64,000 nt of DNA from Saprospiraceae bacterium (GTDB lineage: Bacteria > Bacteroidota > Bacteroidia > Chitinophagales > Saprospiraceae). The position numbers and the translations under genes were made by a program. The notes beneath the pieces were generated by a model that had not been told where the DNA came from, ran no database searches, and worked only from the letters and a program-made list of their open reading frames with translations. The first letter of the stretch is position 1; the number at the start of each line of letters is the position of its first letter. The stretch is taken from the NCBI GenBank assembly GCA_016710625.1, contig JADJVK010000006.1, positions 100,863-164,862 on the forward strand, in the 5' to 3' direction. Below are positions 9,101-17,629 of the stretch, in pieces.

Positions 9101-10371
9101 ATGATAATTGGGATTATGTAGAAACCTTCATAGTGGTACAATCGAATATGAATCCGAACTGTGGCGGCGGCGGAGGCGGCTCAGCGATAGTAAGCGGAAC
9201 GATCCAAACGGAGCAAAAAGAGAACATAGAGAAAGTAGAGGTGAAAGTAAATGGATTGAGTAAGTCGATAACAGATGCCCAAGGCTTCTTCAATATGTTG
9301 TTGAATATCAAGCAAAGTTATGAGATCAAACCAGAGAAGCTGATAGAATCAAGAAATGGGGTAACGACAGCGGATTTAGTAGCGATCAACAAACATATCT
9401 TGGCAGTAGAGGAATTGAAGACACCATATAAGCGAATAGCAGCGGACATCAACAATGATGGAAAGATATCAACAGCGGATATGGTAGAATTAAGAAAATT
9501 AATCTTATTCATCAACGACAACTTTACAAGTAATACATCATGGAAGATGGTGGATAAAGCCTATACGTTCACGACAAGTACACCGGAGAAAGAAGCGTAT
9601 CCATTGAAGGTAACGATAGCGCCATTACAAACTGCATCATCAGCGAACTTCGTAGGGGTGAAGATAGGAGACGTAAATGGAAGTGCAAAAGCGAATAATT
9701 TAGTAGGAGATGCAACAGAGCGAAGTGGCGGCACAATAGTATTTGATGTACAAGATGCAAAGCTGAAAGCTGGAGAGACAAGAACAGTTGAATTCAAAGC
9801 AAAAGAAATGAAAGCAATCAATGCTTACCAATTCACGATGAACTTCGATAAAGAAGCATTAGAGGTAGTAAGTGTAGGAGGATTGAATGAGAGTAACTTT
9901 GGATTGAGCTTATTGAGCCAAGGAGCGATCACATTGAGTAATGAAGCTGCGACAGCGGAACAAGTAATCACGGTGACGTTTAAGGCAAAAGAGGCAGTAC
10001 AATTGAGTAGTGCAATTAGTGTAGGATCTAACTATACAGCAGCGGAGGCATATACAGTAAGTGGAGACAAGTATGATGTAGCATTAAGCTTCAACGGAAC
10101 TATAGCAGGAAACTTCCAATTATTACAAAACCAACCGAATCCATACAATGGTAAGACGGTGATCGGCTTTGTATTACCAGAGGCGACGACAGCGACGATG
10201 ACAATTTTTGATGCGACAGGAAGGACGTTGAAGGTAATAAAAGGGGACTATGCGAAAGGCTACAATGAAATAGTAGTAGAGAAAGGAGAAATCAACGCAG
10301 TAGGCATCTTATCGTACCGATTAACAACGAGCAGCCATTCAGCAACGAAGCAGATGATTGTAACGGAATAA
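6169..10371 (+). CDS. Giant adhesin, piece 5: HYR-like, dockerin, cohesin-like and T9SS type A tail
   Basis: This is 1,400 residues in the frame that continues piece 4. The TTG at 6169 is not a convincing start; the reading joins upstream by one base. It begins with Cys-rich HYR-like modules (VICPGNVTISC, LECPADVIAS, LVCPPSITVNC). After a GGGGGG linker at about residue 1000 comes a module with two dockerin-type calcium loops (TTADLVAINKHIL and DINNDGKISTADMVELRKLIL). A cohesin-like domain follows (AYQFTMNFDKEALEVVSV). The last 85 residues are a T9SS type A sorting domain (NQPNPYNGKTVIGF, DATGRTL, YRL, KQMIVTE). It is expected to be exported by T9SS and anchored or released. A paralogue lies at 12131-15189. 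Codon choice here is richer in NCG/GCG than upstream. Confidence 0.85.
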   Translation: MTAYVYHKFSNATCWGLLKIEDKVIPQIVCPGNVTISCAAKEEPSNIGILFPNGLKYGTIMEYNDPSTGVNVYKVGDKKYQVRAGLIDKCSEVSLSYVDVVQEYSCSATTMITKIITRRWSAIDIYGNSSNCTQTISVRRAVLTELVMPINWDGQPGNNRVLNICKDFYTGNPNDYRHRDSAWVKLGNGYPSPKAGLVTVDTIYVGEFDGSHDPLKPGTDTLYLRGTGMPSGATCSTINMLYTDTKLAVCGEGYKLIRDWRILDWCTGQIRNYTQLIKVVDMTAPVLECPADVIASTDGINCLGSGTFPTPVITDLCSVKTSYEVYYNGGTAFPEGGFVGQNPDGSWRYSGFPCGTYNFKYVAKDECGNSTECTTFDLTIRDLTVPVSVCRSLTQVTLTNTQDDPYTTVKECGLTKVESFKFDEGSWDNCGGVYFKVKRVQRPATYDGNGNFDDIVWFNCEDVGTDIDVILRVYDVQPNAGHVNDSYKPTRTDGCGPQGNFNDCVVKVRVEDLVNPTLVCPPSITVNCSTYDFANALPNSKYPAGDSSWFNKYLGRIVVSDCGGTFSAGTFTYNNGSFNVTAPNGSAFDNCYANIQQDVSYELECGVGKITRTFRAIDKGGRQSNPCTQTITVQNPSPFFIDDTQYTDPGPDKADPCDGTELHRVYKEDWLKDQVDIDGSFIDVPVTVLSQDNIIWPDQLVELPNCTGINGIGTECANTGKDAGKPRLLRNDKCDLVAMTYADEVFPIEPNVCVKILRTWTVIDWCQNKPFGKKWYYTQVIKLVDKVAPDFTGNTCKNDTICQYPTDCGPDALTLTASAKDNCTPDANLKYHYFVDLKNNGTNDGTGNSAGVTLTKATGLSYGMHMITWSVEDNCGNVKTCSKSVLVKDCKKPTPVSKLLTVELMPNNCQAVLEALKLNNFSWDNCTPMEKLRFRVAKSGDYKPGMSLAEVLNLNEYVIFNEGELGTQTVALFAIDEDDNWDYVETFIVVQSNMNPNCGGGGGGSAIVSGTIQTEQKENIEKVEVKVNGLSKSITDAQGFFNMLLNIKQSYEIKPEKLIESRNGVTTADLVAINKHILAVEELKTPYKRIAADINNDGKISTADMVELRKLILFINDNFTSNTSWKMVDKAYTFTTSTPEKEAYPLKVTIAPLQTASSANFVGVKIGDVNGSAKANNLVGDATERSGGTIVFDVQDAKLKAGETRTVEFKAKEMKAINAYQFTMNFDKEALEVVSVGGLNESNFGLSLLSQGAITLSNEAATAEQVITVTFKAKEAVQLSSAISVGSNYTAAEAYTVSGDKYDVALSFNGTIAGNFQLLQNQPNPYNGKTVIGFVLPEATTATMTIFDATGRTLKVIKGDYAKGYNEIVVEKGEINAVGILSYRLTTSSHSATKQMIVTE

Positions 10372-10417
10372 TGCTGATAAGAGAGAATAGTTAGAAATAA
10401 TTATAAAGAGATAAAAT

Positions 10418-10457
10418 AAAAATACCTATGTCATTCTTTGGCATGGGTATTTTTTTT
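10418..10457 (+). terminator. Rho-independent terminator of the adhesin gene
   Basis: The stem AATACCTATG pairs with CATGGGTATT (one T-G wobble) around a TCATTCTTTGG loop, and a run of eight T follows. It lies 47 bases after the adhesin stop. Confidence 0.85.
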
Positions 10458-10485
10458 AATACCTTTATTCAAACATTATTGTTAA

Positions 10486-11745
10486 ATGCAAAAAAATTTG
10501 CTTTTCATATCAATTTGCTTATTCTTTAATATATCATCTTTATTTGCTCATGATGAGCCCACACCACCATGGGGATTTTTTGGACACAAAAAAATAAATA
10601 AGTTAGCCATTTTCACATTGCCTCCTGATATGATAAATTTCTATAAAAATAACATAGAATATATTTCATCTCATGCAGTGGATCCTGATAAAAGAAGATA
10701 TGCATCTAAGTATGAAGGAATTAGGCATTTTATTGATTTGGATCAATATGGTAAACCTCCATTTGAAGATTTACCAATTTCTTGGACAGAAGTAATAGGG
10801 AAATATAGCCAATTAATCATAATTGATAATAAAGGGGACTCTATACAATTAACTGATTCAAAATATTACAAACAATTAAAAGGCTCAGTTTTTCTATTTC
10901 ATCCAAATATCAAAAAGGTATTTAAAGTTGATACTATAAAATTGAAATTGCAATATTTTAAGCACTTTGTTTCTGAAGCTTTGGTTGATCAATACTATGA
11001 AGATGATTGGAGTTTGTCTATAGATAGTTTACAAAAATTATTTAATCCTTATCCACTAGTCGCTACAAAGTGCATTGTAAAAGATGCTTTTTCTGAACAT
11101 GGTATATTGCCTTACTTTCTTCCTCAAATTCAAAATAGATTAACCCAAGCCTTTAAAGATAAAGATGTGAGTAAAATATTAAGACTTTCTGCCGAAATTG
11201 GCCATTATATTGGAGATGCTCATGTTCCTTTGCACACCACTAGTAATTATAACGGTCAAAAGACGGATCAAGTAGGTATACATGGATTTTGGGAAAGTAG
11301 ATTGCCAGAATTATTTGCCGATGATACGTATGACTTTTTTGTTGGTACTGCAACTTATATGGATAATCCAAATAAACAATTTTGGAAAATGGTTTTAGAT
11401 AGCCATTCTTATGTCGATAGTGTTTTATTAATTGAGAAAAAATTGAAAGAAAGATTCCCTGAAGATAATCAATTTTGTTTTGATGAAAGATTAGGAACCA
11501 CAGTAAGAACACAATGTAAGGAATTTGCAAAAGCTTATCATGAGCTATTAAAAGGTCAAGTTGAGGATAGAATGAGGTCTTCTGTTTTGGATATTGGTAG
11601 TGCTTGGTACACTGCATGGGTAAATGCAGGTCAGCCAGATTTGAATTCTTTAATCAATCAAACAACACCAATTTCAAAAGAAGAAGAGGAAACAGAAAAT
11701 GCTTTTAAAAAGGGGCAAATAATAGGAAGACCTGAAGATCATTAG
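10486..11745 (+). CDS. Zinc-dependent phospholipase C / S1-P1 nuclease-like secreted protein
   Basis: 419 residues with a signal peptide (about 1-21, ending LFAHD). The mature N-terminus carries PPWGFFGHKKIN: a Trp near the mature start followed by GH, the pattern of zinc ligands in the phospholipase C/S1-P1 nuclease superfamily. The second signature is EIGHYIGDAHVPLHTT, the H-x3-D-x-H-x-PLH zinc cluster motif, followed by GIHGFWESRLPEL. The helical, trinuclear-zinc fold hydrolyses phosphodiester bonds in known members; whether this one acts on phospholipid or nucleic acid cannot be told. Its C-terminus has an acidic tail and no recognisable T9SS domain, so it is probably periplasmic. It follows a terminator and is probably transcribed alone. 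Confidence 0.82.
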   Translation: MQKNLLFISICLFFNISSLFAHDEPTPPWGFFGHKKINKLAIFTLPPDMINFYKNNIEYISSHAVDPDKRRYASKYEGIRHFIDLDQYGKPPFEDLPISWTEVIGKYSQLIIIDNKGDSIQLTDSKYYKQLKGSVFLFHPNIKKVFKVDTIKLKLQYFKHFVSEALVDQYYEDDWSLSIDSLQKLFNPYPLVATKCIVKDAFSEHGILPYFLPQIQNRLTQAFKDKDVSKILRLSAEIGHYIGDAHVPLHTTSNYNGQKTDQVGIHGFWESRLPELFADDTYDFFVGTATYMDNPNKQFWKMVLDSHSYVDSVLLIEKKLKERFPEDNQFCFDERLGTTVRTQCKEFAKAYHELLKGQVEDRMRSSVLDIGSAWYTAWVNAGQPDLNSLINQTTPISKEEEETENAFKKGQIIGRPEDH

Positions 11746-11790
11746 TAAAACTTTTATATATAAGTTTCGTTATATATAAAAAAAATCTAT

Positions 11791-11952
11791 ATGAGTGCTC
11801 CAGCCAAATCTAATGGTAGAATCCTCAAAAATTATGAAATTATCATGTTAGTTGTTGCATTAACAATGATATTAGTTTTGAAATTGCAAAAACCAGCAAC
11901 CAAGAAAGTGGTACAGAATAGCCAAAATTCAATGCAAGTCATTAAGAAATAG
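11791..11952 (+). CDS. 53-aa single-pass membrane protein
   Basis: The frame runs from ATG at 11791 to TAG at 11950-11952. It begins MSAPAKSNGRIL and has one hydrophobic segment at about residues 17-32 (IIMLVVALTMILVLKL) followed by a Lys/Gln-rich tail ending VIKK. Charged residues on both sides of the helix and normal codon use support a real small protein. It lies 45 bases after the phospholipase-like gene, with an A-rich leader of the kind usual here. The family is not recognised. Confidence 0.5.
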   Translation: MSAPAKSNGRILKNYEIIMLVVALTMILVLKLQKPATKKVVQNSQNSMQVIKK

Positions 11953-12006
11953 TTTGTTGTATTCTTTGTTTTAAGTATAATATTTGTATTATTAGTTATT
12001 AATTAG

Positions 12007-12014
12007 TATATTTG
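12007..12014 (+). promoter_or_regulatory. Putative -7 element (TATATTTG)
   Basis: Exact match to the Bacteroidota -7 consensus TAnnTTTG, 117 bases before the ATG at 12131. No clear -33 TTTG is seen. It is the only match found in the 178-base gap. Confidence 0.35.
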
Positions 12015-12130
12015 CTTCTCAGTTTTAGGTATTTTAGAATTTTCTTTTATAAATAATCTTCCAGTTTTAGAGCCAAATCTTATGTATCATTTGATACAAT
12101 TAGTAATTTATATTTAATTTTAAACTGATT

Positions 12131-12391
12131 ATGTCGTTTATCACATTTTATAAAAGAAATTTGAAAATAGTTATTGTCATTTTTCTTGCTAATTTTTTTA
12201 TTTCAAATATTTTCAGTCAAGATTCAACTGGTATTATTACGCTATGTGGAGTTGATTCTACATTAATTCTAAGTAATGCTCCTAATATTGATTCAACATC
12301 ATTTCATGAATGCGGATTTGTTAGAAAAGGGCTCCTTTTTTTGATATTGGATCATATAGTATCAATAATAAACCAGTTTATTTTAAAGTAA
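12131..12391 (+). CDS. Secreted adhesin paralogue, 5' piece
   Basis: It begins MSFITFYKRNL with a long hydrophobic signal peptide ending NIFSQDS, then about 40 residues leading to SFHECGFVRKG. The homologous position in the giant adhesin is KECGLTKVESF. The frame then breaks in a run of seven T (12336-12342). One additional T gives FFDIGSYSINNKPVYFKVKR, which matches VYFKVKRVQRP of the adhesin and continues into the next entry. The last 20 residues of this frame are therefore out of register. Together the pieces make a protein of about 1,020 aa that keeps only the C-terminal half of the adhesin architecture behind its own signal peptide. Confidence 0.65.
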   Translation: MSFITFYKRNLKIVIVIFLANFFISNIFSQDSTGIITLCGVDSTLILSNAPNIDSTSFHECGFVRKGLLFLILDHIVSIINQFILK

Positions 12392-12525
12392 AAAGAAAAG
12401 ATAAGCCAGATTTATTTGATGGGAATGGGAAATTTGATGATTTTGTATATTTTAATTGTGATGATATTGACGTTGATATTACAATTATTTTAAGAGTTTA
12501 TGATGCCAAACCAGATTCTGGTCAT

Positions 12526-15189
12526 GTGTCCGATTCCTATTTACCCAATCAACCAAATAGTCACTTTAAAGATTGTGAGGTAGTTGTAAATATTTATGAT
12601 AATACTTCGCCAACCATTCGTTGCCCATCAGATATTAGTATAAATTGCTCAAAATATAATTTTGAAAACCCATTAAAAAATAAAGATACTTCTTATTTTA
12701 ATAAATATTTTGGAATCGTAAATACACAGGATTGCCAAAAAATTAATCCTTCAAATACTTTCAATTATTTTAATCAACAGAATGCTCAAGCTACTGCACC
12801 GAATGGGGTAGCTTTTGATATTTGTTATGTGAAAGTTGAACAATCTATAAATTATTCTTTTAGCTGCGGAGAGGGTGTAGTGTATCGCAATTTTGTAGCA
12901 ATCGATAGTGCAGGGAACAAATCATCCACCTGTATACAAAATATTTATATACATAATGATCAGCCAATTGTCGTTAACCAAAATGTTTATAGAGATCCTG
13001 GAGCTTCATTAACTAAACCATGTGATGGTTTACTTCGAAAAAAAGTAGGAGCATATGAAAATTTTGATACCGACCCATATTTTTCTATAGATTCAGTGCT
13101 ATCCATCATTTGGCCTGATAAAATAGTAGATATAGTTAATTGTGTATTTGCTGATTCCATTGGAACTGGTTGCGATTCAACAGGTAGAGACACAGGAAAA
13201 CCAATAATTTTAGGAAATGACTTTTGTAATCCAGTTTTTATGACGTATAAAGACGAGTATTTTCCAATAGAGCCAGGTTTCTGTAGAAAAATATTAAGAA
13301 CATGGACAGTACATGATATGTGCAGATTAGTAGATACATCATGGTCATATTTCCAAGTAATAAATATAAGAGATAAAATTGCTCCCAATTTTACAATGGG
13401 TTGTAAAAATGATACAGTTTGTTCATATATAAATGATTGTTTTCCAACACATATCACTTTATGCTCTGAAGCTGAAGATAATTGCACAATAAAAAGTAAA
13501 TTGAAATATTCATACATTGTAAATTTATATAATAATGATACCTATGACCAATCTGGAAAAGGAAATTGTGCATCAATAATTAATTCTAACCTTTATAATG
13601 AAAATCATTCAATAATTTGGGCTGTAGAGGATGATTGCGGGAATATAAATACATGTAAAATGATTTTTCGGGTGAAAGAATGTACTAAACCAATAGCATA
13701 TGGAAAAAGTGTTTTCCTAAATTTATCATCGTCAAATTGCACAGCGGTTTTAGAAGCTAAAATGGTGAATCAAAATAGTACGGACAATTGTACACCAATT
13801 AATGAATTGAAATATAAAATTGTGAAGGAAAAAGATTATAAATCTAATTATACTACTGAAGAAATTATTAATTTGAGTGATACAATAGTATATAGAGATA
13901 CAAATGTTGGGGCAAATTTTGTTTATTTAATTGCTGTAGATAATAATAATAATTGGGGTTCATTCAAGTCTATAGTAATTGTCAATAACACTTTTGGTTG
14001 TTTTACTCCAGATAGTTCAACTTCCTATATTACAACAAAATCAGATTTGGGGGAATTAATTGATAGCGTTGATATTTTTAAAAATGATAGTTTATGGTTC
14101 TCTCGTTCTTCTGGAATTAGACCTTTTAAAATATTAGATAGTTTGCAACATAAAATAACTATTATTGGAAATTCAAATGCAAGAAATGGTGTGTCGACTG
14201 CAGATTTGGTAGCTATAAACAAACATATTTTATTGGTAGATACTTTAGAAACACCATATAAAAGAATTGCTGCTGATATCAACAACGATAAGAAGATTGC
14301 AACAAGTGATATGGTGGAGCTTCGAAAAATAATCTTATTCATCCAAGATAAATTTTCAAATAATAAAAGTTGGAAATTTGTAGATAAACTGTATCCATTT
14401 TTAACGAATTATCCAGAAAAAGAAAGTTATCAAGAATTTATATTTTTCAATAAAAACAAATTGAAATATGATTTTGTTGGAATTAAAATCGGGGATGTCA
14501 ACAATTCAGCTAAATTGAATACATTTAGTGATCATGCAGTCGATAGGGCATCCATGAATATATTAATTCAAGATAAAAAATTTAGTTTAAATGAAATATT
14601 TGAAATTGAATTTGATATAAACGAAATTGGGAATCCAATTGATGGACTACAATTTGCTCTGAAATTTGATGCTAATTCGCTGGATTTTGTTGATATGAAT
14701 GTACAATCAGATTGTTATAATCCAGAATTAGCAAAAGATGGTATATTGTTATGTAGCATCTTAAAAGAAGATTTAACCAATTCTACTATTAAAATCAAGT
14801 TTAAATCAAAGCAACAAGGATGGTTGAGTGATTTTCTAAAACAAGATTATGAATGGATTAGAAGTGAATTGTACTTTGGTAATGGGAATATTCACCCATT
14901 GGTTTTCGATATTTCAAATAGAATAGAGGAGGATGAATTATATCAAAATGAGCCTAATCCTTTTAGCGATCAAACTAAAATCAAGTTTGATTTGTCTGTA
15001 TCATCGGAGGCTATTTTAACTATTTTTGATATGAATGGTAGAATTTTGAATAAAATAGCTGGATATTATCCAAAAGGTAAAAATGAAATAGTAATACAAA
15101 ATAATGATTTAAATGCTTCTGGATTATTGTTTTATCAATTAAAAACGCCTAATTATGAAGCTACTAAAAAAATGATAGTGATTCATTAG
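12526..15189 (+). CDS. Secreted adhesin paralogue, main piece: HYR-like, dockerin, cohesin-like, T9SS tail
   Basis: 887 residues from a GTG at 12526, but the same frame is open and homologous back to about 12340, so it really continues the piece at 12131. The domain order copies the end of the giant adhesin: HYR-like modules (TIRCPSDISINC), Cys-rich region, dockerin loops (STADLVAINKHIL, DINNDKKIATSDMVELRKIIL), a cohesin-like domain (IDGLQFALKFDANSLDFV) and a T9SS type A sorting domain (NEPNPFSDQTKIKFDL, DMNGRIL, KKMIVIH). Codon use is uniformly AT-rich, unlike piece 5 of the adhesin. It is inferred to be a secreted or surface protein. A terminator follows 12 bases after the stop. Confidence 0.85.
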   Translation: MSDSYLPNQPNSHFKDCEVVVNIYDNTSPTIRCPSDISINCSKYNFENPLKNKDTSYFNKYFGIVNTQDCQKINPSNTFNYFNQQNAQATAPNGVAFDICYVKVEQSINYSFSCGEGVVYRNFVAIDSAGNKSSTCIQNIYIHNDQPIVVNQNVYRDPGASLTKPCDGLLRKKVGAYENFDTDPYFSIDSVLSIIWPDKIVDIVNCVFADSIGTGCDSTGRDTGKPIILGNDFCNPVFMTYKDEYFPIEPGFCRKILRTWTVHDMCRLVDTSWSYFQVINIRDKIAPNFTMGCKNDTVCSYINDCFPTHITLCSEAEDNCTIKSKLKYSYIVNLYNNDTYDQSGKGNCASIINSNLYNENHSIIWAVEDDCGNINTCKMIFRVKECTKPIAYGKSVFLNLSSSNCTAVLEAKMVNQNSTDNCTPINELKYKIVKEKDYKSNYTTEEIINLSDTIVYRDTNVGANFVYLIAVDNNNNWGSFKSIVIVNNTFGCFTPDSSTSYITTKSDLGELIDSVDIFKNDSLWFSRSSGIRPFKILDSLQHKITIIGNSNARNGVSTADLVAINKHILLVDTLETPYKRIAADINNDKKIATSDMVELRKIILFIQDKFSNNKSWKFVDKLYPFLTNYPEKESYQEFIFFNKNKLKYDFVGIKIGDVNNSAKLNTFSDHAVDRASMNILIQDKKFSLNEIFEIEFDINEIGNPIDGLQFALKFDANSLDFVDMNVQSDCYNPELAKDGILLCSILKEDLTNSTIKIKFKSKQQGWLSDFLKQDYEWIRSELYFGNGNIHPLVFDISNRIEEDELYQNEPNPFSDQTKIKFDLSVSSEAILTIFDMNGRILNKIAGYYPKGKNEIVIQNNDLNASGLLFYQLKTPNYEATKKMIVIH

Positions 15190-15200
15190 GATTAATAACA

Positions 15201-15242
15201 AAAAAATAAGCCATTTGTAATTACAAATGGCTTATTTTTTTT
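15201..15242. terminator. Bidirectional terminator between convergent genes
   Basis: The palindrome GCCATTTGTAATTACAAATGGC is flanked by AAAAAATAA on the left and TTATTTTTTTT on the right. It can therefore terminate both the adhesin paralogue (plus) and the superoxide dismutase gene (minus). Confidence 0.9.
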
Positions 15243-15255
15243 ACCTAAACTACTT

Positions 15256-15867
15256 TTATAGTGCAGCATCATATCTTTTTGCAACTTCTTTCCAATTAAT
15301 TACATTGAAAAAAGCATTAATGTAATCAGGTCTTCTGTTTTGATAGTTTAGATAGTAGGCATGTTCCCAAACATCCAAACCTAAGATAGGCACTCCGCCA
15401 CAGCCTCTTTCTGGAACATCCATTAATGGATTATCTTGATTCGGTGTAGAACAAATTTCTAATTTTCCATCTTTTACACATAGCCAAGCCCAACCTGAAC
15501 CAAATCTAGTAGTAGCAGCAGCAGAGAATTTATTTTTAAATTCGTCAAAGCTTCCAAAAGTATCAACAATTGCTTTTCCTAAAGCACCATCTGGAACTCC
15601 TCCAGCATTTGGACCAATTACTTGCCAAAACATTGAGTGGTTAAAATGTCCACCACCATTATTTCGAACAGCCATTGGAAATTTGGAAATATTCTTTTGT
15701 AAGTCTTCTAATGAAAGTCCTTCAGCTTCTGTTCCAGCTATTGCATTATTCAAATTGGTAACATAAGCATTGTGATGTTTAGAATGGTGGATTTCCATTG
15801 TCCTTGCATCGATATGAGGTTCTAAAGCATTATAATCATAACCTAATGCTGGCAATTGATGAGCCAT
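15256..15867 (-). CDS. sodA: Superoxide dismutase, Mn (or Fe/Mn) type
   Basis: 203 residues from the ATG at 15865-15867 (MAHQLPALGYDYNAL). A longer frame reaches 15927 but would add 20 non-homologous residues across a terminator hairpin. The enzyme converts superoxide to hydrogen peroxide and oxygen. Metal ligands are visible: H27 (MEIHHSKHH), H77 (GGGHFNHSMFW), and D165 and H169 (DVWEHAYYL). Gly at position 73 and Gln at 144 (NQDNPL) are the pattern of Mn-preferring enzymes, although cambialistic use is possible. There is no signal peptide, so it is cytoplasmic. It is transcribed alone between two terminators. Confidence 0.96.
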   Translation of the reverse strand: MAHQLPALGYDYNALEPHIDARTMEIHHSKHHNAYVTNLNNAIAGTEAEGLSLEDLQKNISKFPMAVRNNGGGHFNHSMFWQVIGPNAGGVPDGALGKAIVDTFGSFDEFKNKFSAAATTRFGSGWAWLCVKDGKLEICSTPNQDNPLMDVPERGCGGVPILGLDVWEHAYYLNYQNRRPDYINAFFNVINWKEVAKRYDAAL

Positions 15868-15905
15868 ATTATTAATTTTTAAATGATTGAATATAATATA
15901 AACAA

Positions 15906-15939
15906 ATAAGGCACTGTGCAGTTGCACAATGCCTTATAT
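15906..15939 (-). terminator. Terminator of the OmpA-family gene
   Basis: On the minus strand, AAGGCATTGTGCA pairs with TGCACAGTGCCTT with one mismatch. It is followed by a T-rich tract (ATTTGTTTATATT). It lies just past the OmpA stop codon at 15957 and separates it from sodA. Confidence 0.75.
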
Positions 15940-15956
15940 TTCTTTAAAATAATTTA

Positions 15957-17459
15957 TTATTTCAAGAATACATTGAATTCTGTTCTTCTATTTTTAGCTC
16001 TACCAGCAGCAGTTTTGTTATCACCAACTGGTTGGCTATCACCGAATCCTGCAGAAGTTAATCTTGAAGCAGCGATACCTTTTTTCACTAAATAATCCAT
16101 ACAAACTTTAGCTCTTCCTTCAGACAATTTTTGATTGTTTTTAGAATTACCAACATTATCTGTATGTCCATTAATAGAACAACTGTAATTTGGATATTTT
16201 GTTAATACATCAAATACTTGATCTAATACTGGATAAGATTTTTTCAATAAAGAAGTTTTTCCTGTTTCAAATTGAACAGCTTGAGTCGCAAAATTCAAAA
16301 CTTCCTTATCTTCTTTCTTCATCTCAGGACATCCTTGATTAGATACAGGACCAGCTTCTTTCGGGCATTTATCGTCTTTATCAGCGATACCGTCACCATC
16401 TGTATCAGGGCAACCTTTGAATTTAGCAATACCAGCAGTAGTTGGGCAAGCATCATCTTTGTCTGTTATGCCGTCACCATCAGTATCTGGACATCCTTTG
16501 TTAGCTTTTGTACCTTTTTCATTCGGACAAGCATCATCTTTGTCAGCGATTCCGTCACCATCAGTATCAGGACAGCCTTTTAACTCAACAGTACCTTTTA
16601 AATCTGGGCAAGCATCATCTTTGTCAGCGATACCGTCACCATCTTTATCAGGACAACCGTTCAATGCAGCTAAACCTTTATCATCTGGGCAAGCATCATC
16701 TTTGTCAGCGATACCATCCTCATCTTTATCAGGACAACCTTTCAATTCTAATTTTCCATATTCTAATGGACAACTGTCTTCGCTATCTTGTAAGCCGTCA
16801 CCATCAGTATCAGGACATCCTTGGAATTTTGCAATTCCTTTCACATCAGGACATTTGTCATCATCGTCAGCGATGCCATCACCATCACGGTCAGCCATTT
16901 GACCAAATAAAACCAAAAGACCACCAGAAGTAACCCAATTATTTCTATTGTCAGATAAGCCATATCTGTACTCAGTTTGAGCTTGCAAATATAAACCTTC
17001 CATTAGTCTTAAATTCAAACCTGCACCAACTGGAACTTGAGCAGTTACTTTACCTTTTAAATCTTCGTATAAAGCTCCGATACCTCCAGTTAAATATGGA
17101 ACTAAGATTCTACCATTATTTCCAAATAAATGAAGTTGACCAACAACATCTAAACCTGCAAGTAATTCTGATCTCGGACCTAATTTTGTTTTAGAAGCGG
17201 GTAAAGTTGCTGTCATTAATCTTAATGGAGCACCAACATTGAAATATTTATTAATATTTCTAAAATAACCGATTTCAGCTCCTCCAATACTTTCGAAGTT
17301 TGAAGTTTTGAAATGAGATAAATCAGTCAATGGTGTATAGAAATCTGGAAATAAAACTTTCCAAGTTATACCATTTGGAGTTTTTTTGTACTGAGCAGAT
17401 AAATCAATAGATGATATTGCAACAGTAAAAATTAATAGAAGAATAATTCGTTTTGCCAT
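15957..17459 (-). CDS. OmpA-family outer membrane protein with thrombospondin type 3 repeats
   Basis: 500 residues with a signal peptide (1-22, ending LSAQ). Residues 23-188 form an outer-membrane beta-barrel. Residues 190-375 hold seven calcium-binding thrombospondin type 3 repeats of the form DTDGDGIADKDDACP...KGCP. Residues 385-500 are an OmpA peptidoglycan-binding domain (INGHTDNVGNSKNN, LSEGRAKVCMDYL, SAGFGDSQPVGDN, NRRTEFNVFL). The protein anchors the outer membrane to peptidoglycan, with the acidic repeats as a calcium-stiffened linker. This arrangement is common in Bacteroidota. It is divergently oriented to the peptidase at 17630 and has its own terminator. Confidence 0.93.
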   Translation of the reverse strand: MAKRIILLLIFTVAISSIDLSAQYKKTPNGITWKVLFPDFYTPLTDLSHFKTSNFESIGGAEIGYFRNINKYFNVGAPLRLMTATLPASKTKLGPRSELLAGLDVVGQLHLFGNNGRILVPYLTGGIGALYEDLKGKVTAQVPVGAGLNLRLMEGLYLQAQTEYRYGLSDNRNNWVTSGGLLVLFGQMADRDGDGIADDDDKCPDVKGIAKFQGCPDTDGDGLQDSEDSCPLEYGKLELKGCPDKDEDGIADKDDACPDDKGLAALNGCPDKDGDGIADKDDACPDLKGTVELKGCPDTDGDGIADKDDACPNEKGTKANKGCPDTDGDGITDKDDACPTTAGIAKFKGCPDTDGDGIADKDDKCPKEAGPVSNQGCPEMKKEDKEVLNFATQAVQFETGKTSLLKKSYPVLDQVFDVLTKYPNYSCSINGHTDNVGNSKNNQKLSEGRAKVCMDYLVKKGIAASRLTSAGFGDSQPVGDNKTAAGRAKNRRTEFNVFLK

Positions 17460-17629
17460 AAAAAAAGATTGAACTATAACAATAATAATACGGCACTAAG
17501 ATATAAATAATTATTTTAATGGATATTAATATATTGAAATAAAAAAAAAAAATCAAAAAATATTTTAAATAAGAACGGGAAATACACATTAATAAAGATA
17601 TTTGGAGTTGAATTCAAAATTATATTAAA

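Noticed and set aside
16272..16933. Plus-strand frames opposite the OmpA calcium repeats
   Set aside because: Their repeated Ser/Pro/Gln-rich pattern mirrors the DTDGDG repeats on the coding strand.
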